Shown: positions 1 to 6,081, numbered from the stretch's first letter. The stretch: DNA of 7,377 nucleotides from SAR202 cluster bacterium (GCA_002401285.1 NVSQ01000008.1:30520-37896); one strand, 5' to 3'. Numbers and translations: made by a program. The notes: generated from the sequence alone by a model not told the origin.

Positions 1-7
1 GCAGGCT

Positions 8-84
8 GGTCCTTCGACAGGCTCAGGACGAACGGAAAGCGATCCAACCAGCCCCACCGTTCGTGGTGAGCTTGTCGAACCACC
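8..84. repeat. Paired inverted repeat, REP/BIME-like, two hairpins
   Basis: Two 28-base arms (8-35 and 57-84) are inverted copies of each other, with 23 of 28 positions matching, separated by 21 bases. Each arm carries its own small stem-loop: GTCCT (9-13) pairs with AGGAC (25-29), and GTGGT (63-67) pairs with ACCAC (79-83), each around an 11-base loop. The invariant blocks GAACGG (30-35) and CCGTTC (57-62) face each other across the spacer. Four of the five mismatches between the arms fall in the small stems and preserve their pairing. A further 7-base inverted pair, GGCTGGT (4-10) and ACCAGCC (47-53), encloses the left hairpin. The layout is that of REP pairs (BIMEs) mobilised in trans by REP-associated tyrosine transposases. 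No such transposase is present here, so the class assignment is inference. It lies upstream of the first gene and could also form an RNA or single-strand DNA structure. Confidence 0.75.
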
Positions 85-144
85 TTTTGGGTTCACTTCT
101 CAAGATGTACGGCCAATCCCAATCAACACCGCAAGGAAAACAAG

Positions 145-1305
145 ATGACCTATTTCCCATTGACCAAAGGGCAGGAAGAGTGGCGAGACCGGGCGGCGGA
201 TATTGCCGCCAAGGAGCTGGCTCCCCGGGCAGAAGAAACCGACCGGTTGGGACGCTATCCCCAAGAATCACTCGATGCCTTGAAGCGGGAAGGCCTTTTC
301 GGCCTCCGCGTCTCCAAAGAGCACGGCGGAGTGGGCGCCGACATGGTCACCACTTCCTTGGTTATCGAGGAACTGGCCAAAAAATGCCCCTCGACATGCA
401 TGTGCTACAAGATGCACCTAGAGGCGGCGGAGATCATCTGCCAGATTCCCACCGACTACCAGATAGAAAAGTTCGTCAAGCCCATGGCCAAAGGAGAGGT
501 GTTCACCAGCATCGCCGGCAGCGAGACCTGGGGCGAGGGTGACAACTGGACCGCTGCCCAGACCGCCTCCGCCGTCACCAAGGTGCCCGGCGGATACCAA
601 CTGGACGGCATCCGAAAGTCCTACGTCACCTCGGCGGGACACGCCACCCACTTCCAATTTCACTGCCGGGTCGGCGAAGACTCTCCGCAAAGCGCCGCCA
701 GCCGTCTGATCGTCGCGGCGGACGAGATCGATTGGGAGATCCTGGAGCCGTGGAACGGTTTAGGCATGCGAGGCAATTCCAGCTCTCCGGTCAAGTTCAG
801 CGGTTTCGTCCCGGAAGAGAATCGCCTTGGCGAGGAGCACACCGTTGCCGCAGCGACAACCCACTTTGCCCGCCCGGTGGTCGCCCTCACTTACGCCGCC
901 GCCTACCTAGGTATCGCCTCTGGCGCCTACGAGTTGGCGATGGAGGAGATGGTCCGCCGCCACCCCAGCGGTGCCAGGCGGCTGGACAGCGCCATCAACC
1001 AGCGGCGCATGGCCGAGATGGGAACCCAGATCGAAGCGGCGCGAGCCCTGCTTTTGTCGGCTTCGTCGTCCTTCGACCAAGACCGGGCGTCCTCCCATCT
1101 ACTTTACATGCAGGCCAAGGTCGCCTGCTCCGAAGCAGGAGTAAGGGTGACCCAGGACTTGATGACGTCGTTCGGAGGCGCGGCTTTTGCCGGACGGATG
1201 CCCTTCGAGCGGTATTTCCGGGACGCCCGGGCCGGCATGGTCATGGGCATGGCCAACGACCTGGCCTACCAAAACATGATTCCCCTCATGTTTCCGGAGA
1301 ATTAA
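145..1305 (+). CDS. Acyl-CoA dehydrogenase-fold flavoprotein, atypical active site
   Basis: The 386-residue product has normal length and layout for an acyl-CoA dehydrogenase: an N-terminal helical domain (about 5-118), a beta domain (about 120-230) and a C-terminal helical domain (about 236-386). Family landmarks are the AGSETWGEGD segment (124-133), at the place of the usual TEPxAGSD flavin/substrate loop; RKSYVTSAG (157-165), like the K-x-WITNA flavin motif; LGMRGNSSS (206-214); and the YFRDARAG stretch (357-364). The medium/short-chain catalytic glutamate, in a YEGTNE-type motif, aligns with Gly368 in GMANDL. The isovaleryl/long-chain alternative glutamate position aligns with Ala242 before Arg243. 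The reaction may therefore not be ordinary alpha,beta-dehydrogenation; flavin monooxygenase-like relatives (DszC type) are one alternative. The ATG is supported by AAGGA at 133-137, seven bases upstream. The substrate is unknown. The fold assignment is secure; the reaction is not. Confidence 0.9.
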   Translation: MTYFPLTKGQEEWRDRAADIAAKELAPRAEETDRLGRYPQESLDALKREGLFGLRVSKEHGGVGADMVTTSLVIEELAKKCPSTCMCYKMHLEAAEIICQIPTDYQIEKFVKPMAKGEVFTSIAGSETWGEGDNWTAAQTASAVTKVPGGYQLDGIRKSYVTSAGHATHFQFHCRVGEDSPQSAASRLIVAADEIDWEILEPWNGLGMRGNSSSPVKFSGFVPEENRLGEEHTVAAATTHFARPVVALTYAAAYLGIASGAYELAMEEMVRRHPSGARRLDSAINQRRMAEMGTQIEAARALLLSASSSFDQDRASSHLLYMQAKVACSEAGVRVTQDLMTSFGGAAFAGRMPFERYFRDARAGMVMGMANDLAYQNMIPLMFPEN

Positions 1306-1313
1306 GCCCGGCC

Positions 1314-1341
1314 TTCACGTATAAGAAAACCGTAGTACAAT
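1314..1341 (+). promoter_or_regulatory. Possible sigma70-type promoter before the cupin gene
   Basis: TTCACG (1314-1319) and TACAAT (1336-1341) are separated by 16 bases and lie between the acyl-CoA dehydrogenase stop and the cupin start. The -10 matches the consensus at five of six positions and the -35 at four of six. A start near 1348 would leave a leader of about 34 bases carrying the AGGA ribosome site. It would drive the cupin-molybdoenzyme-small membrane protein unit. This is pattern matching only; the sigma factor preferences of this organism are unknown. Confidence 0.4.
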
Positions 1342-1381
1342 GAGGCAAGAATAGTCGTGACAATCCATCCTAGGAAGCACC

Positions 1382-1732
1382 ATGCCACTTATTGAGCACA
1401 GCGAGATACCGATGCCAGCGGCGGTGGACAACCGCCGGGAGCGGGAGATTGTCTCCCACAAACAAGGCGCGGTTTCGCTTACCATCAAAGAGATCGAGCT
1501 ATACCCCGGCTGGGAAGGACGCCTGCACACGCACCCGACGGACATCGCCATCATGGTAATGGCCGGTGCCGTGCAACTTGTTCTCGGAGACGAAGTCTCC
1601 ACCATTCGAGCGGGCACGACCGTGCTGGCCCCGCCCGGCGTGCCTCACAAGCTGGTTAACCAACTATGGATCCCGGTTCGGTTGCTGGTGACCTATCCAG
1701 CCGCCGACCTGGACACTAACTATCTCGAGTAA
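1382..1732 (+). CDS. Small single-domain cupin protein
   Basis: This 116-residue protein is the size of one cupin beta-barrel. The first cupin motif runs from Gly43 or Gly46 through His49-Thr-His51 to Gly62; the usual metal-ligand glutamate is replaced, with Asp54 (three residues after the second His) the nearest acidic candidate. The second motif fits exactly: Gly78, Pro84, Gly86, His89 and Asn93 in G-x5-P-x-G-x2-H-x3-N spacing. His49, His51 and His89 therefore form a plausible metal site. Cupins of this size act as dioxygenases, isomerases or small-ligand sensors, and the sequence does not tell which. A ribosome site AGGA (1372-1375) precedes the ATG, and a promoter candidate lies just upstream. 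The gene ends 22 bases before the molybdoenzyme start, suggesting one transcript and a linked role. There is no signal peptide, so it is likely cytoplasmic. Confidence 0.88.
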   Translation: MPLIEHSEIPMPAAVDNRREREIVSHKQGAVSLTIKEIELYPGWEGRLHTHPTDIAIMVMAGAVQLVLGDEVSTIRAGTTVLAPPGVPHKLVNQLWIPVRLLVTYPAADLDTNYLE

Positions 1733-1754
1733 AACTAAGCCCAGGAGTCTAAAC

Positions 1755-2861
1755 ATGGCCACCCAAATCACCCAGACCGCGTTAAAGCCTCAAATCATTC
1801 CCACCAACGCCGGATTGCGCACCTTCGCCGCGCCCCCAACGGCGTTACAAGAAGATATCGTGCCCAATGATTTGTTCTACATCCGCAATCATTGGAAGGA
1901 CTGCCCGGAGATCGACCAGGCCACCTACCGGCTGGCGGTTGACGGCCAAGTAAGCACCCCCTTAAGTTTGAGCTATGAAGACTTGAAACAACTGCCTCAG
2001 AAAAGGTTCCAAGTCACCTTCGAGTGCTGCGGAAACAGCCCCGTGCCCGACTACTGGTCCAAGGCCCTGCGCATCAGCACGGTGATGGAAGGTATCAAGG
2101 GACACGGAATCATGGGCAACGCCGAGTGGGCTGGGGTTTCTTTACGGGACGTGCTGGAGAAAGCCGGGGTGAAGGATTCTGCGGTAGAGGTCATGTTCGA
2201 GGGCGCCGACCACGGTCCAGACGAAACCGTGGGGGATCCGCCGGAAGTTACCTACGAGCGCAGCCTGCCCATCGCCAAAGCGATGCACCCCGATACCCTC
2301 CTGGCTTACGAGATGAACGGTGAGCCGTTGCCCCTGAACCACGGCTTCCCTCTGCGCCTGCTGGTTTCGGGCTGGTACGGCATGAACTCGGTCAAGTGGC
2401 TGGTGGGCATCCACGTGCTGGACCACGAGTTCAAAGGCTTCTACATGACCGATAGGTACATCACCACCAATGAACCGGGTTCGGCGGCGCCATATACCTT
2501 CTACACCAAGATGAAGGTCAAGTCCATCATCACCAACCCCGCCCCTGGTGAGATTGTCCCCGCAACTGGATACACCCTAGCCGGGGCGGCATGGTCCGGT
2601 GAAGACCAGATCACCAAAGTCGAGATCAGCACCGATGCCGGCGCAACTTGGAACCTGGTAGACACAGTCCGGCCTCGCAGTGACTATTCATGGAACCGGT
2701 GGGAGCACCAGTGGACCCCGCCGGGTCCCGGTAAATACACCCTGATGTGCCGGGCCACTAACGACCAAGGCGACACCCAGCCCATGGAATTCCCCAACAA
2801 GTGGGACGGCCGGGGTTACGGCAACAACATGGTGTTCCCCCACGAGGTTGAGGTTCGCTAG
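1755..2861 (+). CDS. Sulfite oxidase-family molybdopterin oxidoreductase
   Basis: The 368-residue protein has both domains of the sulfite oxidase family: an oxidoreductase molybdopterin domain (about 35-235) and a C-terminal Ig-like dimerisation domain (about 252-368, with WSGEDQITKVEISTDAG at 280-296 and RGYGNNMV at 353-360). TFECCGNSP (88-96) corresponds to the T-x-x-CAGN-R-R motif, so Cys91 is the expected molybdenum ligand. Two neighbouring features differ from true sulfite oxidases: the anion-binding Arg after CAGN is replaced (Ser95-Pro96), and GARHVKW appears as GMNSVKW (209-215). HGFPLRLLVSG (196-206) and AEWAGVSLRDVL (123-134) are typical. No Tat or Sec signal and no haem or cytochrome domain is present, unlike periplasmic SorA-type enzymes, so location and electron acceptor are uncertain. 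AGGAG (1743-1747) lies seven bases before the ATG. Sulfite is only one possible substrate. Confidence 0.92.
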   Translation: MATQITQTALKPQIIPTNAGLRTFAAPPTALQEDIVPNDLFYIRNHWKDCPEIDQATYRLAVDGQVSTPLSLSYEDLKQLPQKRFQVTFECCGNSPVPDYWSKALRISTVMEGIKGHGIMGNAEWAGVSLRDVLEKAGVKDSAVEVMFEGADHGPDETVGDPPEVTYERSLPIAKAMHPDTLLAYEMNGEPLPLNHGFPLRLLVSGWYGMNSVKWLVGIHVLDHEFKGFYMTDRYITTNEPGSAAPYTFYTKMKVKSIITNPAPGEIVPATGYTLAGAAWSGEDQITKVEISTDAGATWNLVDTVRPRSDYSWNRWEHQWTPPGPGKYTLMCRATNDQGDTQPMEFPNKWDGRGYGNNMVFPHEVEVR

Positions 2862-2862
2862 C

Positions 2863-3141
2863 ATGAAGGCTGTTCCCCTTCCCGTTTCGTTTATTCTGGT
2901 GCTTTGCCTGACCATCGCCCTGATGATTTTCTTCGGGGCATGGGCGGTTTCGGCCGACGTAGGCGAACGGGATAGGGTATTTGCCTTCGCCGTACCCGGC
3001 GGTACAGCTGCCCTGACCTCACATGCCAACGCCACCGGACCACTGGCACTGGGAGAAAGTAGCGCCATTGAAGACGGTCGCACCGCCGCCTCGGAGACAT
3101 GGTGGGGCAGCGGCCTGCTCAGAGCGTGCCCGCTGCACTAG
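2863..3141 (+). CDS. Small protein with N-terminal membrane segment, unknown
   Basis: This 92-residue protein is not recognised. Residues 7-29 form a strongly hydrophobic helix (VPLPVSFILVLCLTIALMIF and onward) that ends in AVSA before Asp32, so it could be a membrane anchor or a cleavable signal peptide. The remaining 60 residues are rich in Ala, Gly, Ser and Thr. They contain no CxxCH, so this is not a c-type cytochrome partner such as SorB, and the only later cysteine is Cys89. The ATG at 2863 is one base after the molybdoenzyme stop, with GAGG (2850-2853) nine bases upstream; an in-frame TTG at 2848 would overlap that gene and is less likely. The spacing implies translational coupling, and a role as anchor or electron-transfer partner of the molybdoenzyme is inference. 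It could also be a decayed or frameshifted gene, though codon use looks ordinary. Confidence 0.65.
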   Translation: MKAVPLPVSFILVLCLTIALMIFFGAWAVSADVGERDRVFAFAVPGGTAALTSHANATGPLALGESSAIEDGRTAASETWWGSGLLRACPLH

Positions 3142-3192
3142 GCGCCGAGGCCAACTCCTCCCGATGCTCACTCTCCATGAAGAGATATTTCA

Positions 3193-3220
3193 TTAGACCA
3201 TCCCCGTGGCTGAGTATTAT
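3193..3220 (+). promoter_or_regulatory. Promoter candidate giving a leaderless transporter mRNA
   Basis: TTAGAC (3193-3198) and TATTAT (3215-3220) are separated by 16 bases, and the transporter ATG is at 3227. With the usual six or seven bases from the -10 to the start point, transcription would begin on or beside the A of the ATG. No Shine-Dalgarno-like purine run occurs in the 25 bases before the ATG, whereas most other genes here have one. Both observations agree with a leaderless mRNA. The promoter itself is a prediction by eye. Confidence 0.42.
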
Positions 3221-3226
3221 TGATTC

Positions 3227-4615
3227 ATGCTTAACCTAAGCGCTTCCAGGCTACCCTGGGGGCTGCATTACTGTTGGATAATCGTGGCCGTCTTGGCCAC
3301 GGTGCAGATTCTCGCTACCTCCATCAGCATGGCCGCCGGTATTCTTTTGCCGCCCTTGACCGACCCAGATGGCCGCTTCGGCTGGAGTGTCGGTACTATC
3401 GTCATGGGGCTGGCGGCCTATTACATGGTCGGAGCTATTTTCGCCCCAGTCAGCGGTTGGCTAGGCGACCGGTACGGCGCCCGGCGCATGATGTTCGCCG
3501 GCGCCATTCTGTACGGCGTCAGCATGGTGTTGCTGGGATTTGTCCGCGAGTTATGGCAGTTCTTCATCGTCTTCGGTTTTTTGCTATCACTGACCCAATC
3601 CATCGCCATGGTGCCTTTGATGGCGTCGGTCAGCGGCTGGTTTCGGCGGCGGTTGGGATTGGGAACCGGGATCCTGTGGGCCGCGGGCGGCTTAGGCACG
3701 GCCATCGTAGCACCGCTTACCGGCTACTTATTGGAGAATTACGGTTGGCAGATGACGTTCTGGAGCATCGGCGTCATCGGCTGCGGGATCTTGATTCTCC
3801 TAAACCTCCTGCTCCGCAATAAGCCGGAGGATATCGGCGTCAAGCCCTATGGGGCAGCCGACGACGACCCACCTCCTACTGTCCGTAGCGCCACAGCGGA
3901 AAAACTGCGTCTAAAAGTGTTCAACCAGCATGTCCGGCGGACCAGAGCATTCTGGAACCTTCCGGCCATTCACGGACTGGGGTGCGCCGGACATGGCATA
4001 GTCCTGATCTTCTCAATTCCATTCGCCGTTGAGCAGGGTGTCGGCCTGACCCAGGCGGCGGTGATCCTTACGATAATTTCTCTGGTCAGCATCTCCAGCA
4101 GACTTCTGACCCCGGTTCTGGCGGAACGGTACGGCTCCAAACGTATCATGGCCAGTTGCCTGTTCGTTCAGGGCATTACCGTGCTTATCCTTTTTGGGGC
4201 CCATGACCTGTGGACTTTTTATCTGTTCGCCGCCCTGTTCGGCATAGGATTCGGCGGCGAGTGGACCGGATATCTGGTGATAAACCGGCAATACTTCGGC
4301 AACGGACCCATGGGAACCCTCTACGGATCACAGATGACCGGAGCGCTGATGGGACACGCGATAACCACGGCCCTTGGCGGCGTGGTGTTCGAGATATTCA
4401 GATCTTCCGGCATCTTAGACCCCTACGATGTCATATTCGCCTTGTCCGTCGCCTTCAGCCTGGCGGGAGCGGCAGTTATCTTGACTTTGGAACCCACCTC
4501 CAAAACGCTCATTCCCGATTGGGAGATGTCGTTACCCGAAGAGGCCCGCTCCGGAGGCGCTGGGATTCCCGGTGCTCGAACCACGCCGCTCGAGCCCGCC
4601 GCCGGGGACGGATAA
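3227..4615 (+). CDS. MFS transporter, oxalate/formate antiporter-like
   Basis: The 462-residue protein has a 12-helix major facilitator layout: helices roughly at 17-40, 55-77, 87-106, 109-133, 145-167 and 175-197, a cytoplasmic loop at 198-245, then 248-268, 275-297, 308-325, 328-350, 365-390 and 400-421. MFS motif A is clear between helices 2 and 3 (GWLGDRYGARRMM, 77-89), and its echo in the second half is LAERYGSKRIM (298-308). The NKPEDIGVKPYG stretch (198-209), after helix 6, is typical of monocarboxylate/OFA-type carriers. The substrate is probably an organic anion but cannot be read from the sequence. The tail (about 440-462) is Gly/Pro-rich and soluble. No ribosome site is visible before the ATG, and a promoter candidate points to a leaderless start. 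The hydrolase gene begins 31 bases after the stop, so the carrier may import that enzyme's substrate or export its product. Confidence 0.92.
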   Translation: MLNLSASRLPWGLHYCWIIVAVLATVQILATSISMAAGILLPPLTDPDGRFGWSVGTIVMGLAAYYMVGAIFAPVSGWLGDRYGARRMMFAGAILYGVSMVLLGFVRELWQFFIVFGFLLSLTQSIAMVPLMASVSGWFRRRLGLGTGILWAAGGLGTAIVAPLTGYLLENYGWQMTFWSIGVIGCGILILLNLLLRNKPEDIGVKPYGAADDDPPPTVRSATAEKLRLKVFNQHVRRTRAFWNLPAIHGLGCAGHGIVLIFSIPFAVEQGVGLTQAAVILTIISLVSISSRLLTPVLAERYGSKRIMASCLFVQGITVLILFGAHDLWTFYLFAALFGIGFGGEWTGYLVINRQYFGNGPMGTLYGSQMTGALMGHAITTALGGVVFEIFRSSGILDPYDVIFALSVAFSLAGAAVILTLEPTSKTLIPDWEMSLPEEARSGGAGIPGARTTPLEPAAGDG

Positions 4616-4646
4616 AGCCGGCAAAGCTGTAGAGAGGAACGCAAGC

Positions 4647-5321
4647 ATGCCCAAACTTATCGACCTCACCCTAACCCTGGGAAGCCCGCGGGTTTCCGCC
4701 GTTCCGGGCCTGATCGGTGTGACCATGTCGCCGTTGCAGACCCACGAGTCCCACACGCGTTCCAACACCAAACTGACCCTGGCCACCCACATCGGCACCC
4801 ACGTCGACGCTCCCTACCACTTTCATCCCGATGGGACCACTGTTGACGATATGCCTTTGGAGCGCTACATGGGACCGGCGCTCCTCTTGGACCTGCGCCA
4901 GTCGGCCCAGAGCAAGACGCCGATCTCCGTAGCGGACTTAGAGCAGGCCGGGGCCGCGCCCGGCACGATAAAGGACAACATCGTAGTTCTGTTCACGGGC
5001 TGGGCGCACAACGAGTCGGGAAAAGAGGGATTCTACTCCGACGGGCCTTACCTCAGCACGGAGGGGGCGGGTTACCTGGCAAGGCATGAAGTCAACGCCG
5101 TAGCTGTCGACTTTCCCATCGACAAACATCCGCCGACTCCGCAATCCACAATGAGCGATTTCCCGGTGCACCGGCTTCTGTTGGGCCTGGGCATACCGCT
5201 CATCGAAAACCTGATTAACCTGGACCAACTGGTAGGCTTCAATTTCGAGCTTTGGGCGTTGCCTTTGAAGCTGAAAGGCGGTGACGGGGCCGCCGCTCGC
5301 GCCGTCGCCCGCATTCTCTAA
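4647..5321 (+). CDS. Cyclase-family metal hydrolase (kynurenine formamidase-like)
   Basis: The 224-residue product belongs to the cyclase family (Pfam Cyclase), which includes bacterial kynurenine formamidase (KynB) and isatin hydrolase. The signature HxGTHxDxPxH is complete: His48, Gly50-Thr-His52, Asp54, Pro56 and His58, giving the metal ligands and catalytic histidine. Other family features are the opening IDLTLTL (5-11), a conserved DFPID stretch (155-159), and His175 and Glu187 towards the C terminus. These enzymes hydrolyse amides or ring lactams and lactones. KynB itself is not claimed, as no tryptophan-degradation gene is nearby. The ATG at 4647 has AGAGGA (4633-4638) eight bases upstream; an in-frame GTG at 4572 would add 25 poorly conserved-looking residues and overlap the transporter gene. 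No signal peptide is seen, so it is likely cytoplasmic. The gene follows the transporter and precedes the Ham1-like gene by 21 bases. Confidence 0.92.
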   Translation: MPKLIDLTLTLGSPRVSAVPGLIGVTMSPLQTHESHTRSNTKLTLATHIGTHVDAPYHFHPDGTTVDDMPLERYMGPALLLDLRQSAQSKTPISVADLEQAGAAPGTIKDNIVVLFTGWAHNESGKEGFYSDGPYLSTEGAGYLARHEVNAVAVDFPIDKHPPTPQSTMSDFPVHRLLLGLGIPLIENLINLDQLVGFNFELWALPLKLKGGDGAAARAVARIL

Positions 5322-5342
5322 ACTCAATCCGGAAGTACTCCC

Positions 5343-5996
5343 ATGACCGGCAAATCCACCGGCAAGAGCGCCACCTCCATACTCCTGGCCACCGGAAATC
5401 CGGCCAAGCAGCAGAAACTCGCCTGGCTGGTTGAAGCCCTTAACTTGTCTCCCACGACTCCCCAACAGTTAGGCCTATCCGGAGTCCCCGAAGAGAAAGG
5501 CGGCACCCACCACGAGATTGCCCGGGCCAAAGCGCGAGAGTGGTCGCTGGCGGGGTCAACATTGGCCATCGCCTCCGACGGCGGCTTGGTCCTTCCGGCG
5601 CTGGGCGATAGCTGGGAAAGCCTCTACACCCACCGATTCGCCGGACCGGCGGCCGACGACCAAGAGAGAACGCGCCGGTTATTGGAGTTGATGGAACCCT
5701 ACCAAGGCGGCGAACGCGAGGCTTCTTGGGTGGAAGGCTTATGCGTTGCCGACCGGGGCCGGGTATTGGCCTCCTGGGAACTTCGGGGAGGCACTGGGGT
5801 TATCGCCGAAACGCCGGACGACGGCCCCGCGATTCCCGGATTCTGGGCCTTTTCAGTCTGGTATTTCCCTCAATTTGGCCGGACTTACAATCAACTCACC
5901 CCGGTCGAGCTTGAGTCTCTTGATGACCATTGGACCAGCCTGCGCCGGTTGGTAAGACGGTACTTCCAATCTCACTTCGTGTCCACCGGACATTGA
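5343..5996 (+). CDS. Divergent Ham1/RdgB-like NTP pyrophosphatase family protein
   Basis: The 217-residue protein begins like the Ham1/RdgB family, which hydrolyses non-canonical purine triphosphates (ITP, XTP) to monophosphates. ILLATGNPAKQQKL (13-26) matches the N-terminal T-x-N-x-x-K nucleotide motif; EIARAKA (58-64) matches the ENAxxKA helix with its Asn replaced by Ile; ASDGGL (77-82) corresponds to DDSGL, keeping Asp79 but replacing the preceding Asp with Ser. The C-terminal base-recognition elements are poorly kept: the FGYDPxF motif appears as FWAFSVWYF (167-175), and the final SHR motif has no convincing counterpart in SLDDHWTSLRRL (192-203). Fold membership is fairly likely, but activity on ITP/XTP is doubtful, and another nucleotide or phosphate substrate is possible. 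GGAAG (5331-5335) lies seven bases before the ATG. A near-duplicated 12-base unit encodes the repeated TGKS at residues 2-8. It is probably co-transcribed with the hydrolase. Confidence 0.78.
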   Translation: MTGKSTGKSATSILLATGNPAKQQKLAWLVEALNLSPTTPQQLGLSGVPEEKGGTHHEIARAKAREWSLAGSTLAIASDGGLVLPALGDSWESLYTHRFAGPAADDQERTRRLLELMEPYQGGEREASWVEGLCVADRGRVLASWELRGGTGVIAETPDDGPAIPGFWAFSVWYFPQFGRTYNQLTPVELESLDDHWTSLRRLVRRYFQSHFVSTGH

Positions 5997-6031
5997 TTAC
6001 CCACCTGTGGTACCCAAGCTCCCGGATACGC

Positions 6032-6037
6032 TACAAT
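6032..6037 (+). promoter_or_regulatory. TACAAT -10-like element before the MoxR-type gene
   Basis: TACAAT in the gap between the Ham1-like gene and the AAA+ gene matches the sigma70 -10 consensus at five of six positions and is identical to the -10 candidate before the cupin gene (1336-1341). No good -35 stands 16-18 bases upstream. A start near 6044 would leave a leader of about 38 bases before the TTG at 6082, containing the GGAG ribosome site. Confidence 0.35.
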
Positions 6038-6070
6038 GGTTTCACCCGTTACCACCCTGACTACATTATT

Positions 6071-6074
6071 GGAG
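6071..6074 (+). promoter_or_regulatory. Ribosome site GGAG that decides a TTG start
   Basis: GGAG is seven bases before the TTG at 6082 but only one base before the in-frame TTG at 6076. It is 25 bases before the ATG at 6100, which has no Shine-Dalgarno-like sequence of its own. This spacing favours TTG 6082 as the start of the AAA+ protein. Confidence 0.6.
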
Positions 6075-6081
6075 TTTGCCA

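Noticed and set aside
23..271. Minus-strand open frame of 82 codons across the repeat and the start of the first gene
   Set aside because: It overlaps the structured repeat and the well-supported acyl-CoA dehydrogenase start, and its protein is unlike any family I recognise.
732..1343. 203-codon plus-strand frame inside the acyl-CoA dehydrogenase gene
   Set aside because: The product is Arg/Pro-rich, as expected of a shifted frame of a high-GC gene, while the in-frame protein carries clear family motifs.
2688..3083. 131-codon minus-strand frame over the molybdoenzyme end and the small membrane protein
   Set aside because: It covers the conserved dimerisation domain of the molybdoenzyme in antisense and has no recognisable motif.
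3010..3180. Possible frameshifted haem-binding cytochrome behind the small membrane protein
   Set aside because: All three forward frames were read by eye and none contains a CxxCH motif.
4572..4646. Upstream GTG start for the cyclase-family hydrolase
   Set aside because: It would overlap the transporter gene and add a Pro/Arg-rich stretch before the family's usual IDLT opening; ATG 4647 has a well-placed ribosome site.
5998..6014. Small inverted repeat around CCACCTGTGG after the Ham1-like stop, considered as a terminator
   Set aside because: The stem is only four bases with a two-base loop and no T run follows, so it cannot be supported as a terminator.
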